DNA of 57,905 nucleotides, from assembly GCA_027074805.1 (NCBI GenBank), contig JALTCK010000146.1, forward strand, positions 1 to 57,905. Reading direction: 5' to 3'. Positions 19,908 through 29,753 of the stretch are shown here, piece by piece. A model generated the notes under the pieces. The model ran no database searches. It saw only the letters and a list, made by a program, of their open reading frames with translations, and had not been told where the DNA came from. The DNA is from Thermococcus sp. Its GTDB lineage: Archaea; Methanobacteriota_B; Thermococci; Thermococcales; Thermococcaceae. How positions within the stretch are numbered: the stretch's first letter is position 1; each line of letters begins with the position of its first letter. A program made the translations under genes and the position numbers.

Positions 19908-21128
19908 GTGGTACCTGTGGATGCATGGCTGGTAGTCACCGTGATACTGGGGTTCTCCATGGCGTGGGCAATAGGTGCCAACGATGCTGCCAATTCGATG
20001 AGCACCGCCGTCGGTGCCAAGGCAATAACACCAAGACAGGCGGTTCTTATAGCGGGCATCCTTGAGTTCACGGGTGCGTATTTCTTTGGAAAGAGTGTCA
20101 CTGAGACGATAAGGAAGGGAATCCTCGATCCTACAAGGATAACCGACCCCAATGTCCTTGTATACGGTTCAATAGCCGCGCTTCTTGCAGCCACCATCTG
20201 GCTCCTCATAGCCACTAAGTTTGGACTTCCAGTTTCAACGACCCATTCGATAATAGGGGGCATAGTCGGCTACGGAATCGTTTACGCTGGTCTCTCAGTA
20301 GTCAATTGGGGTAAAATGACGCAGGTTGTCTTAAGCTGGATTCTCTCTCCGATAATTGGGGCTATAATGGCATATCTTGTTTTCAAGGCCCTAACCAAGA
20401 GCATATTTGAGAAAGAGGATCCAGTTAGAAGCGCCCGTCTCTGGTCGCCCTTTTGGATTGGGTTGGCATTCGTCGTTATAGGAACGATGTTCTACATCAA
20501 GGTGCTCCACGGTAAAGAGCTTAAGATGGGGATTCTGATGTACGGGATTCCACTCGGAATCATTGTCTTTGCGATAACCTACGTCCTCATCAAACTCCGT
20601 TTCCCGAGCAGTGATCCGTTTATAGGTGTTGAGGCAATATTCAAGAAAGTTCAGGTGATAACATCCGGCTACGTTGCCCTTGCCCACGGGGCCAATGACG
20701 TGGCCAATGCCATCGGTCCTGTTGCGGCCGTTTACGCTGTTGCTACGATGGGCCTCCCGGGAATGAAGGTGCCGGTCCCTCACTGGATACTAGCCCTTGG
20801 AGGCCTTGGAATAGCCGTTGGTGTGGCTACATATGGTTATCGTGTCATGGAGACCGTTGGCAAGAAGATAACGGAGCTGACGAACACGAGGGGTTTTACA
20901 ATTGATTTCTCTGCAGCAACGGTTGTCCTCGCGGCGAGCTGGCTTGGACTGCCCATTTCGACGACTCACACGGTGGTGGGCGCAGTTATAGGAATCGGGC
21001 TCGCAAGGGGAGTAAAGGCAATAAACACGGATATCGTTAGGGACATAGTAATCTCATGGTTCGTTACCGTTCCGGTCGCAGGTCTGATAAGCGCGGCCAT
21101 ATTCAAGGTCTTGATGTTGGTGGGGTGA
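19908..21128 (+). CDS. PiT-family inorganic phosphate transporter
   Basis: Duplicated PiT signatures GANDAANSMSTAVG and GANDVANAIGPVAA; GLPVSTTHSI / GLPISTTHTVVGA. GTG start at 19908 (or 19917). Confidence 0.93.
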   Translation: MVPVDAWLVVTVILGFSMAWAIGANDAANSMSTAVGAKAITPRQAVLIAGILEFTGAYFFGKSVTETIRKGILDPTRITDPNVLVYGSIAALLAATIWLLIATKFGLPVSTTHSIIGGIVGYGIVYAGLSVVNWGKMTQVVLSWILSPIIGAIMAYLVFKALTKSIFEKEDPVRSARLWSPFWIGLAFVVIGTMFYIKVLHGKELKMGILMYGIPLGIIVFAITYVLIKLRFPSSDPFIGVEAIFKKVQVITSGYVALAHGANDVANAIGPVAAVYAVATMGLPGMKVPVPHWILALGGLGIAVGVATYGYRVMETVGKKITELTNTRGFTIDFSAATVVLAASWLGLPISTTHTVVGAVIGIGLARGVKAINTDIVRDIVISWFVTVPVAGLISAAIFKVLMLVG

Positions 21129-21132
21129 TACA

Positions 21133-21807
21133 ATGCAGGTGTGGACGAAGCTGTTCGCAAAGAGTCCTTTTAAGCCACTGATAAAGCACGCCGAAGTGGT
21201 TCTCGAGACGGTTGAGACTCTTGAGAAAGCCCTTCAAGCATGGTATGATGGACACTACGGTGAGATGGGGAAGATGGCTGTCGAGGTCGATCGCCTTGAG
21301 GACGTTGCAGACAGGATAAAAGAGGAAATCCGGGACTCCCTCAGCTCGAAGCTCATGATGGCAGTCGCAAGGGAGGATGTGCTTATATACCTACACATGC
21401 AGGACAAGGTGGCCGATGCCGCCGAAGACACGGCAAAATGGCTCTTGATAAAGAGGCCGGGAGAGATCCTCCCCGAGATAAAGGATCTGATACTGGAGAT
21501 GGGAAGGGAGAGCATAAAGGCCGCGAAGCTCGTTTACGAGGCCATAGTTCAGATGGACCGCGTCATTGAGAGCGGCTTTTCCGAGGGAGAGATAGAGAGG
21601 GAGTACGGAATAATACGGGAGATAGAGGCGGTCGAGAACAAGATAGACGGCCTCGACACGAAGCTGATGCAGCTCGTCTTCGAGAACGCGGATAAAATGA
21701 ACTGGGCGGAGGGTTTCTACATCCTCAACATAGCGCGAACGCTCAGCAACATCTCGGACAAGGCGAAAGATGCAGCCGAGAGGATAAGGCTCATGATGAA
21801 CAAGTGA
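21133..21807 (+). CDS. DUF47/PhoU-like phosphate transport accessory protein
   Basis: Helical PhoU-like sequence immediately downstream of PiT gene. Confidence 0.88.
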   Translation: MQVWTKLFAKSPFKPLIKHAEVVLETVETLEKALQAWYDGHYGEMGKMAVEVDRLEDVADRIKEEIRDSLSSKLMMAVAREDVLIYLHMQDKVADAAEDTAKWLLIKRPGEILPEIKDLILEMGRESIKAAKLVYEAIVQMDRVIESGFSEGEIEREYGIIREIEAVENKIDGLDTKLMQLVFENADKMNWAEGFYILNIARTLSNISDKAKDAAERIRLMMNK

Positions 21808-21862
21808 GCCTATTTATCCTTTTATTATCCCTGGAAGAATAGCAAGAGGAAGAACGAGAGGT

Positions 21863-22090
21863 TCAGATGGCTATCATCGTCGATGTCATCTGTATCTCTG
21901 ACATCTTCCTTATCTTCTCCGTGATGAACTGGTCGAGGTCCTTGAGCGTGTCGGTCTCGACCTTCACAACGAGGTCGTACTCTCCATAGACAACGTAAGC
22001 CTCCTTAACCTCAGGCATGGCGAGAAGCTTCTCCATGACTTCCCTTTCCTTTCCAGCGGCCGTAACCATCAAAATAAAAGCCGTCACCAT
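21863..22090 (-). CDS. Stand-alone Lrp/AsnC ligand-binding (RAM) domain protein
   Basis: 75 aa from ATG 22090: MVTAFILMVTAAGKEREVMEKLLAMPEVKEAYVVYGEYDLVVKVETDTLKDLDQFITEKIRKM. Confidence 0.88.
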   Translation of the reverse strand: MVTAFILMVTAAGKEREVMEKLLAMPEVKEAYVVYGEYDLVVKVETDTLKDLDQFITEKIRKMSEIQMTSTMIAI

Positions 22091-22142
22091 GGCTATCACC
22101 AAAAGTATTTTATCGGCCCAGTATTTAAGCTTATCGAGGCAT

Positions 22143-22790
22143 ATGTTCGACCACTTGATAAGCAAAGCTCAACTGGAGCGCTTTTATTCCCACATGGAAA
22201 GCTTGGGCGTTGGTGAAATTAGGCAATATGCCAAGGGAACCACCGGTTTGGTATTCAGGGGGAGAATGGGTGAAAAAGAAGTCATGATAAAACTCCAGAG
22301 GCCGGATTCTCCGAGGCAGAATTTTGCCCGGGAAGCGAAGGTAATCCGCGCCCTTGAGCCCTTCAACGTAACTCCCCCCTTAGTCACCTACGGGAAGTTT
22401 GAGGGCCTTCATTTTCTGATACGTGAATTCGCGCCGGGAAAAATGCTGCTCCACGCCACTCTGGAAAAGCGCCACCTCTTTGAGATAGTCGAGAAGACGG
22501 CCCTTCTCGACCGAGTTGGTCTTGACCATGGACAGATACAGGGGGGTAAGCACATAATAATCGGAGAGCGTGTTTATTTGATCGACTTTGAGAAAGCTGG
22601 CTGGAGGAAGCCGAGGAACTTGACATCCGCGATGGCAATGCTATTTCTTAACGGCAACTACATTTCCCGTAGGTTGGGGGAGAAGTTCGGAATTGAGGAC
22701 GCTTTTCTCTCCAAGCTGGGAAGTGAGCTCAGAGAATACAAAAGGACGGGGAGAATATCAGGTGTTCTGAGCCTTCTTTCTCGCCTTTAA
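22143..22790 (+). CDS. Small protein-kinase-like (RIO/Bud32-like) protein
   Basis: Start at ATG 22143; GTTGLVFRGRMGEKEVMIKLQR (P-loop/VAIK-like), GLDHGQIQGGKHIII, YLIDFEKAG (DFG-like). Confidence 0.8.
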   Translation: MFDHLISKAQLERFYSHMESLGVGEIRQYAKGTTGLVFRGRMGEKEVMIKLQRPDSPRQNFAREAKVIRALEPFNVTPPLVTYGKFEGLHFLIREFAPGKMLLHATLEKRHLFEIVEKTALLDRVGLDHGQIQGGKHIIIGERVYLIDFEKAGWRKPRNLTSAMAMLFLNGNYISRRLGEKFGIEDAFLSKLGSELREYKRTGRISGVLSLLSRL

Positions 22791-23084
22791 CCTGTCCGCA
22801 TATATGGCCAGAAGAGGGATGACGATGGCCATCGCTATGAGTCCCATCCTGGGGTCCCAGAGGTAGTTAAAGGCTAGTATAACCACTATAGCAATCCCGA
22901 TCATGACGAAGAGATCCCTATCGTATAGTCTTGACTTCGCGAGTACGTTCTGCTCCCTAGCGGTGTACGCTAGATACAGTGGTATCCCAATCGCAGCTAT
23001 GCCTATTCCGGCGTAGCTTTTCGTGAGAAACGAAAACACGATCCCGGCGATGAGGATTCCACCTATTCCCCAGCTCTCCTTCAC
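22758..23084 (-). CDS. Hypothetical membrane protein
   Basis: 108 aa with four hydrophobic segments. Confidence 0.7.
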   Translation of the reverse strand: MKESWGIGGILIAGIVFSFLTKSYAGIGIAAIGIPLYLAYTAREQNVLAKSRLYDRDLFVMIGIAIVVILAFNYLWDPRMGLIAMAIVIPLLAIYADRLKARKKAQNT

Positions 23085-23149
23085 TCTCTCACCTCCGGGG
23101 GTTAGACTTAAATACTTTTAAAGCTCTCTCATATTGAGGTGATACCGTT

Positions 23150-25030
23150 ATGAGCAATATCGAATGGAACGAAAAGACCTTTTCTCGTTTCGCGTATTTA
23201 AACGATCCGAGGATTGAGGGCTCCAAGGTAGCCTACACCCTGACCAAGGTCAACACGAAGGACAACAGGTATGAGATTACGGTGGTTGTCGAGGACCTCG
23301 AAACCGGCTCAAGGCGCTTTGTGGAAAACGCTTCGATGCCCAGACTTTCTTCCAACGGAAAAAAGCTTGCCTTCACGAGGCTGGACGAGGAGAAGAAGGA
23401 AACCGAGGTCTGGATCGCCGAGCTCGAGACAATGAGTGCCAAAAAGGTCCTCTCGGCGAAGAACATCCGCTCGCTTCAATGGAACTCTGATTCAAGGCAC
23501 CTTTTGGTCATTGGCTTCAAGAGACGGGACGATGAAGACTTTGTCTTTGACGATGATGTTCCCTTCTGGTTCGACAGTATGGGCTTTCTCGATGGAGAAA
23601 AGACGACCTTCTGGGTTCTTGACACTGAAAGTGAGGAAATCATAGAGGAGTTCGAGAAGCCCCGCTTCAGCTCTGGACTATGGCACGGGGATTCCATAGT
23701 CGTCAACGTTCCCCATAAGAATGGCTCAAAGCCGGCCCTCTTCAAGTTCTGGGACATCTACCTCTGGAAGGACGGGGATGAGGAAAGGCTCTTTGAAAGA
23801 GTCTCCCTCGAGGCGATAGATTCTGATGGAGAGAGACTGCTCCTCCGTGGAAAGAAGGAGAAGCGCTTTATCAGCGAGCACGAGTGGCTCTACCTCTGGG
23901 ACGGGGAGATTAAGCCGGTCTACGAGGGGCCGTTAGACGTCTACTCGGCCAAGCTCGACAACGGGAAGGTCTACTTCCTAACTCCTGATGCAGGCAGAGT
24001 GAACCTCTGGTTATGGGATGGGAAGTCTGAACCTGTGGTGGTCGGCGACCACTGGATCTACGGTCTCGACGTGAGCAATGGAAAGGCCCTGCTCCTCATA
24101 ATGACGGCCACGAGGATAGGTGAGCTCTACCTCTACGACGGCGAGCTGAGGCAGCTCACCGATTACAACGGTCCGATATTCGAGAGGCTCAAGACCTTCG
24201 AGCCGAGGCACTTCAGGTTCAGGAGCATTGACCTCGAGATAGACGGCTGGTACCTGAAGCCCGAGCTGGAGGAAGGGGAGAAGGCGCCGGTGATAGTCTT
24301 CGTCCACGGCGGGCCGAAGGGGATGTACGGACACCGCTTTGTCTACGAAATGCAGCTGATGGCGAGCAAGGGCTACTACGTTGTCTTCGTGAACCCGCGC
24401 GGCAGCAACGGCTACGACGAGGACTTCGCCCTCAGGGTTCTTGAGAGGACCGGCCTGGAGGACTTCCAGGACATACTAAACGGCATCGAGGAGTTCTTTA
24501 AGCTCGAGCCACAGGCAGATAAGGAGCGCGTCGGAATAACTGGTATAAGCTACGGCGGCTACATGACGAACTGGGCACTAACCCAGAGCACCATCTTCAA
24601 GGCCGGCATCAGCGAAAACGGTATAAGCTACTGGCTGACAAGTTATGTGTTCTCCGACATCGGCCTCTGGTATGACGTTGAGGTTATTGGACCGAACCCG
24701 CTGGAGAACGAGAACTACAGAAAGCTCAGCCCTCTCTTCTATGCGGAAAACGTGAAAGCTCCACTCTTGCTGATCCACAGTCTCGAGGACTACCGCTGTC
24801 CCCTTGATCAGAGCCTGATGTTCTACAACGTCCTGAAGGATCTCGGGAAAGAAGTGTACATAGCCGTCTTCAAGCGTGGGCCGCACGGCCACAGCATCCG
24901 CGGAAGCCCGAAGCACCGCTCAAAGCGCTACAGGCTCTTCGTCGAGTTCTTCGAGAGGAAGCTGAAGAGGTACGAGGAAGGCTTCGAGGTGGAGAAGATT
25001 CTGAAGGGAGAGGGAAAGGAGGATAATTAG
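23150..25030 (+). CDS. S9 family (acylaminoacyl/prolyl oligopeptidase-type) serine peptidase
   Basis: C-terminal alpha/beta hydrolase with GISYGGYMT nucleophile, FVHGGPKG, HSLEDYRC and HGHS motifs; N-terminal propeller region. Confidence 0.92.
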   Translation: MSNIEWNEKTFSRFAYLNDPRIEGSKVAYTLTKVNTKDNRYEITVVVEDLETGSRRFVENASMPRLSSNGKKLAFTRLDEEKKETEVWIAELETMSAKKVLSAKNIRSLQWNSDSRHLLVIGFKRRDDEDFVFDDDVPFWFDSMGFLDGEKTTFWVLDTESEEIIEEFEKPRFSSGLWHGDSIVVNVPHKNGSKPALFKFWDIYLWKDGDEERLFERVSLEAIDSDGERLLLRGKKEKRFISEHEWLYLWDGEIKPVYEGPLDVYSAKLDNGKVYFLTPDAGRVNLWLWDGKSEPVVVGDHWIYGLDVSNGKALLLIMTATRIGELYLYDGELRQLTDYNGPIFERLKTFEPRHFRFRSIDLEIDGWYLKPELEEGEKAPVIVFVHGGPKGMYGHRFVYEMQLMASKGYYVVFVNPRGSNGYDEDFALRVLERTGLEDFQDILNGIEEFFKLEPQADKERVGITGISYGGYMTNWALTQSTIFKAGISENGISYWLTSYVFSDIGLWYDVEVIGPNPLENENYRKLSPLFYAENVKAPLLLIHSLEDYRCPLDQSLMFYNVLKDLGKEVYIAVFKRGPHGHSIRGSPKHRSKRYRLFVEFFERKLKRYEEGFEVEKILKGEGKEDN

Positions 25031-25881
25031 TCTCTCCCCTTTCTTTCTGGTTTCCTGGCCACAACACCGAGCGCTTCCTTGACGCGCTTAATTCCAGCGA
25101 AGCCCGCCCCTCTCAGGCGCTCCATAACTCCTTTCTGGAGGTCTTTTCTGCGATATTTACTCCCGGGGTTGCCAACATAGTGAAAGAGCCTCCCCCCTGC
25201 CCTCAGAACTCTATAAAGCTCGCGATAAAATTCTTCTGAATAGAGTTGACCTGCCAAAGAAAAGCGCGGTGGGTCGTGGATAATCACATCGAAGCTCTCT
25301 TTTCTAAAGCGCCTCACAACTTCGAATGAATCCCCCTGAATGACTTGGATCCTTCCCCCCGTAAAAAGCTCCCTGCTCCAGGGGTTTATACGTGCGAGTT
25401 CAATAACATTAGGGTCTTTCTCGATTGTTATCACATAGGCGCCCCGTTTTGAGGCCTCTATTGCAGTGTAACCGAGCCCCATGCAGGTGTCGAGAACCGT
25501 TTCTCCCTCCCTCGGCCTCACGGCGTTTACTTTGTTTCTCGTGTCTTGGAGTGGATTCACCTCCTTGGTTCTATGCATCCTGATGCCGTTTATCTCTATC
25601 GTCGGCGGAATTGTTGGAACGAGCTTGTAGAAGTGTTTCCCAGCTATGGCGGCTTTGTAAACTCCTCCCCTCACAAAATATACGCTGTCTTCATCTTTGG
25701 CTATTCTCTCGATGACACCCTTCGAAACCCTTGTGCCGTCTGGGAAGACGAACTCGTCCCCCTCCCGCTTTATCTCCCAGGTTCTGCTAGTTCTCCTTAG
25801 ATCTAGGTTTAGCCGGGCACTATCATTTGAAAAAAGTAGCAATTTGGCTTCCCTTGATGTTAATATATGCAGGAATTCCAT
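25027..25881 (-). CDS. SAM-dependent methyltransferase-like protein
   Basis: VLDTCMGLGYTAIEASKRGAYVITIEKD and VIIHDPPRFS motifs. Confidence 0.85.
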   Translation of the reverse strand: MEFLHILTSREAKLLLFSNDSARLNLDLRRTSRTWEIKREGDEFVFPDGTRVSKGVIERIAKDEDSVYFVRGGVYKAAIAGKHFYKLVPTIPPTIEINGIRMHRTKEVNPLQDTRNKVNAVRPREGETVLDTCMGLGYTAIEASKRGAYVITIEKDPNVIELARINPWSRELFTGGRIQVIQGDSFEVVRRFRKESFDVIIHDPPRFSLAGQLYSEEFYRELYRVLRAGGRLFHYVGNPGSKYRRKDLQKGVMERLRGAGFAGIKRVKEALGVVARKPERKGRD

Positions 25882-25905
25882 GGTATCACCTGCAAAACTA
25901 GCGGC

Positions 25906-26511
25906 TTAGGGCTTCAGTGTTTCCATGTCCTCGATTAGCGGGGACTTTATTATCTTTATCCTGCCCTCGTCCGCCAGTATAACTCTCGTGGCCACGTCCC
26001 GCATTATGCCGATGAACTCACCCTCTGCCACATCTCTGTTAATGAAGTATATGACAATGAGGCTGGGATCACCGAGCTTTGTGGAAGCACATTCGGCAAG
26101 ATCAAGGGCAACCCTTTTTAAATCGCTGTGTATTATGGGAACACGCTCAGTGCCCAGAGCCACTACCACCCTTCTGCCGGGGAATTTTGATTCAACCATA
26201 CTTCCCATTTTCTCTATAAAGACTCGGGGATCGGTGTAGATATCGTAATGTCCAAGGACGTTGCCCCACTTTATCTTTCCGCCGAGCTTGATGACCTTTA
26301 CCTCTGAAAAGTCTCTATTCCACATTCCGGCGAGGTCGAGAATCTTCTTGAAGGTCATTCCTATGTCAGCAACGTCTATCACCAGTGTCTTTTCAATGCC
26401 GAAGGTCTTCAGGATGTCCTTGAAAATTAGTGGGGCCTGGCTTCTGGCCGTGTATTCAACAAGGACAGCTTCTCCAGGTTTTATCTTCTTAAAGTACTCT
26501 GGAAGTTTCAC
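25906..26511 (-). CDS. DUF257 family protein (KaiC-like), paralog 1
   Basis: KKIKPGEAVLVEYTARSQAP... ; related in layout to 26508..27104. Confidence 0.8.
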   Translation of the reverse strand: MKLPEYFKKIKPGEAVLVEYTARSQAPLIFKDILKTFGIEKTLVIDVADIGMTFKKILDLAGMWNRDFSEVKVIKLGGKIKWGNVLGHYDIYTDPRVFIEKMGSMVESKFPGRRVVVALGTERVPIIHSDLKRVALDLAECASTKLGDPSLIVIYFINRDVAEGEFIGIMRDVATRVILADEGRIKIIKSPLIEDMETLKP

Positions 26512-27104
26512 TGTATCACCTCCGGTACCTTCACGATTTTCACGTCCTCGTCTATCTCTATAACGTGGCTTTTATCGGCTTCCATACTCTTGAGGGCCCT
26601 TGGGTTCACAGCATCCCTGTTGATGAAGAGGAAAGTGAGCTTGTTTTCTGGAGCCACAAGCGGCCTCTCTATCGTTTCAAAATAGCGTTCGAGGGTTCTG
26701 GGATCGTGCTGGAATGGGTAGATGAATTTCTCCACTCCCAGGACAAAGATTACTTTAGTTTTGTCCTTGTGGGCCATGAAAAAGGGTTTAACGATCTTGG
26801 AGTACCTTGCTGCATGGTATGAGAACTCCTCCTTTGAACTGACCTCGCCTATGATGTTGCCTAACCTTATTCGGCCGTCCTCTTTAACTACTGTAATCTT
26901 CTCCAGGGGCAGGTGAAGGCCGACCAGCTTTAGGTGTTCGTTGAAGATATGGAGGGTGTCCATTATATCGACAACGAGAATCGGAAGGCTTCTCTCCAGG
27001 TAGTACTCCAAGGCCCTGTAGAAGAACATCTCTGGGTGTCCTAGGGGGTTGTACTCCACCAGTACGCTCTCTCCACCTCCAAACTTTTCTAGTATCTTCC
27101 TCAC
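26508..27104 (-). CDS. DUF257 family protein (KaiC-like), paralog 2
   Basis: EKFGGGESVLVEYNPLGHPEMFF...LPILVVDIMDTLHIF; overlaps paralog 1. Confidence 0.8.
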   Translation of the reverse strand: MRKILEKFGGGESVLVEYNPLGHPEMFFYRALEYYLERSLPILVVDIMDTLHIFNEHLKLVGLHLPLEKITVVKEDGRIRLGNIIGEVSSKEEFSYHAARYSKIVKPFFMAHKDKTKVIFVLGVEKFIYPFQHDPRTLERYFETIERPLVAPENKLTFLFINRDAVNPRALKSMEADKSHVIEIDEDVKIVKVPEVIQ

Positions 27105-27108
27105 GCTA

Positions 27109-28044
27109 TCACCCCACTACCCGTTTAAAAACGCGGGCGAAGTTTTCGAAGAGGATTCCTCTTAGCTCTCTCTCACTGAACCTCTCTCTAAGGAGCTCAA
27201 TTAGAGCGGGTATCCCGGACTCGTCTTTGAGTCCTTCAACGCTCCTGCCGCTCCATCCTGGAAGATAATAAACGAAGTCGAAACCGAGCCCCACGTGGTT
27301 GTATCCTACCAGGTCAACCATGTATGTGATATGCCCCACGTATCTCTCGAGGGTGGGTCTCTCCCTGTCCACAAAGCTAGGTATTGCAACTGCCCCAATT
27401 ACACCGTCTCTCTCAGCGACTGCCTTGAGCTGTTCGTCTGTCAGGTTCCTCCTGTTGTCGCAGAGTGCCTTTGCGTTCGAATGAGAGGCTATGACTGGGA
27501 AGGACGTTACCTCCAGTGCATCCCAGAACCCAGACTCGTTTATATGGCTCAGGTCTATCACTATACCAAGCTCTTCTGCCTTTCCGATGACTTCAATCCC
27601 GAAGTTCGTGAGTCTGCCATTAGTTCTCTCAAAAACGCCATCGCCTATGGCATTTCGGAGGCTCCAAGTAAGTGTTAGGACTCTGAGCCCCAACCTGTAG
27701 AACACTTCCAGGAGTTCCAGGCTTTCTCCAATGGGCTCGCCCCCCTCCAGCCCGATCCACAGCGCAACCCTGCCGCTCTTTACGGCTTTCTCCATCTCCT
27801 TGCTCCTCCGGACTATCTCATAGTTCAGGCTCTCCTCGACGTCCTTCAGGAGGAGGTTCAGGGTCTCCAGCCCGTAGGTAGTTGCGTGAGTTCTTTTGTC
27901 GGGAGGGGTCCATATGGAGGTTACCCTCGCTGTTATGAAGCCCCTAAAGAACCTGTTAAAATTCCTGTCTAAAACATTCCTTTCACCCTTTCTTCTCTCT
28001 TCGAAAACGTAGGTTGGCAAGTCAGAATGGGCATCGAATATCAT
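27109..28044 (-). CDS. Membrane dipeptidase (peptidase M19 family)
   Basis: FDAHSDLP, IGLEGG, DLSHINESGFWD, PVIASHSNAKALCDNRRNLTDEQLKA, HVGLGFDF motifs. Confidence 0.92.
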   Translation of the reverse strand: MIFDAHSDLPTYVFEERRKGERNVLDRNFNRFFRGFITARVTSIWTPPDKRTHATTYGLETLNLLLKDVEESLNYEIVRRSKEMEKAVKSGRVALWIGLEGGEPIGESLELLEVFYRLGLRVLTLTWSLRNAIGDGVFERTNGRLTNFGIEVIGKAEELGIVIDLSHINESGFWDALEVTSFPVIASHSNAKALCDNRRNLTDEQLKAVAERDGVIGAVAIPSFVDRERPTLERYVGHITYMVDLVGYNHVGLGFDFVYYLPGWSGRSVEGLKDESGIPALIELLRERFSERELRGILFENFARVFKRVVG

Positions 28045-28045
28045 G

Positions 28046-29131
28046 TCAATCCCCTGCCTCCTCTTCGAGGGTTATTAACTCCTCAAGAGTTTGAACCTTT
28101 ATCTCTGGATCGGGAATTATATTGGCAATCTCTCTCGCCTCCTGGAGTCTTCTCATCTTGGCGAGCTCGAGCGCTATGGATCGTATGGCCTCACTCTTCT
28201 TCTGGCGGTTCTCTATTCTCTTGGCAAACTCCAAGGCCTTTTCAAGCTCTCCAAGGTCGGTCAGCAACTTCGCTATCTTTTGAACGTTGGATTCGGTGAA
28301 CCTCGGGTTTCCACACTTCTGGAATGCCCTTTCAACAACGTCCACGTATTCAGGATTGTTGACCATTTTCATCCAGAGGGCTACTTCGAGGGTTCCTATC
28401 AGTCGAGGAGTGCCTTCGTACATCTTTTCCATGAGTGCTAGGGCGTAGTAGTGCCGTCCTTCGAGAAGGGCTTTCCTGATAGGAGGCAGTCCGACATCGT
28501 AAACTGTTTGGGCTAGTCTGAGCTTCTTCTCTACAATAGCCGCCCGTTGGTTGACGTGAAGCTTGTCAAAGATGTCAAAGGCCATTTGATAAAATTTCAT
28601 AGCGTTCTGGGACGGAAGCACGTCCCCGGCCTTTTCCATGAGATCTCCGAGGTGCAGAATCCCGTCTACCTTCACCCTATAATTTACTCCTGCGTTTATT
28701 ATGCTGTCAAAAGCAGTGTCGAAGATGTCCAGAGCCTCTTCTGAATAACCTGCAACTGCCAGCTCGTAAGCCACGCTAGCTAGGACCTCTCCCCTCTCTA
28801 TCTCGTTCTTTATTTTCTTGGACTCCTTCAGAGCTTTTTCAAAGAAATTAGCAGCGTCATTGCTGTACCCTGCAACGGCGAGCGTTGAGGCGATCATTGC
28901 GTACCCGAGGGCCTTGTTTTCAGCCCCTTTGAGCTTTTTGGTTATGTACTTCATGTCTTCGATAAGGTCAGGAACCCACTCGATTGGTCCATTGTGCTCC
29001 ACTATGTGAGTAGCGATATCCCTAAGGGCATCGAGTTGATCCAAGGAGTCCCCTAACTCAAGAATCTTTTCGAGGGCTTCCTCATAATAGCCCCGTTCTA
29101 TGAGGGAACGGACATCTTCAATGGTTGTCAT
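28046..29131 (-). CDS. TPR-like helical repeat protein
   Basis: 361 aa with repeated ALxxA/AGYSNDAANFFEKAL/AGYSEEALDIFDTA units. Confidence 0.8.
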   Translation of the reverse strand: MTTIEDVRSLIERGYYEEALEKILELGDSLDQLDALRDIATHIVEHNGPIEWVPDLIEDMKYITKKLKGAENKALGYAMIASTLAVAGYSNDAANFFEKALKESKKIKNEIERGEVLASVAYELAVAGYSEEALDIFDTAFDSIINAGVNYRVKVDGILHLGDLMEKAGDVLPSQNAMKFYQMAFDIFDKLHVNQRAAIVEKKLRLAQTVYDVGLPPIRKALLEGRHYYALALMEKMYEGTPRLIGTLEVALWMKMVNNPEYVDVVERAFQKCGNPRFTESNVQKIAKLLTDLGELEKALEFAKRIENRQKKSEAIRSIALELAKMRRLQEAREIANIIPDPEIKVQTLEELITLEEEAGD

Positions 29132-29192
29132 AACTGTACGTTTTTCTTTCCAAATCCTTATAAACGTTCCTCGGGACTTCTAGTGAGGTACC

Positions 29193-29753
29193 ATGCTCAC
29201 GATGGCCCTTTATAACACGTACGACGTGAAAAAAGTTCACGAGGCTCACCTTCGGGCGATAGCCAGGGCAGCTCCGGTAGCTCACGCATACGGCTTTCAC
29301 CTTGCTCTCATTGGTTTTCCACTTGAGGGGAAGCCACTCGATGTTGCCCGGAAGATAAGTACCCACACTACCATAGGGGAGGACGGAAGATATCTGCTGG
29401 AGCTTGCAGAAAAGAATCGCTTTCATATCATTGATTTTCCTAGGAGGGGCTTTCCACCTCAGTTTGGCACACCAGTGGCAACTACAAGGAAGCCGGATGA
29501 GTCGAGGGAGATAAGCCCCATTGAGCTCGCGGAAAGGGCTTTTTGTGGTGAGAGTTTTCTCTTATTGATAGGTCTTGGAAGGCACGGACTCCCGAAGGAA
29601 ATCTTTAAGTTGGCACGTTATCATATGGACATAACGGGAAGGAGGGTTAGTCTTGAAACATGCACCGCGATCGGTGCCATACCCGCTAAAATAGCCACTC
29701 TAATGGAGGCGTTGAAATGGAGGAAGGATGGAGGAAAGATGCTGCGTGGGTAA
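29193..29753 (+). CDS. DUF531 family protein
   Basis: 186 aa; MLTMALYNTYDVKKVHEAHLRAIARAAPVAHAYGFHLALIGFP, LLIGLGRHGLPKEIF. Confidence 0.8.
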   Translation: MLTMALYNTYDVKKVHEAHLRAIARAAPVAHAYGFHLALIGFPLEGKPLDVARKISTHTTIGEDGRYLLELAEKNRFHIIDFPRRGFPPQFGTPVATTRKPDESREISPIELAERAFCGESFLLLIGLGRHGLPKEIFKLARYHMDITGRRVSLETCTAIGAIPAKIATLMEALKWRKDGGKMLRG

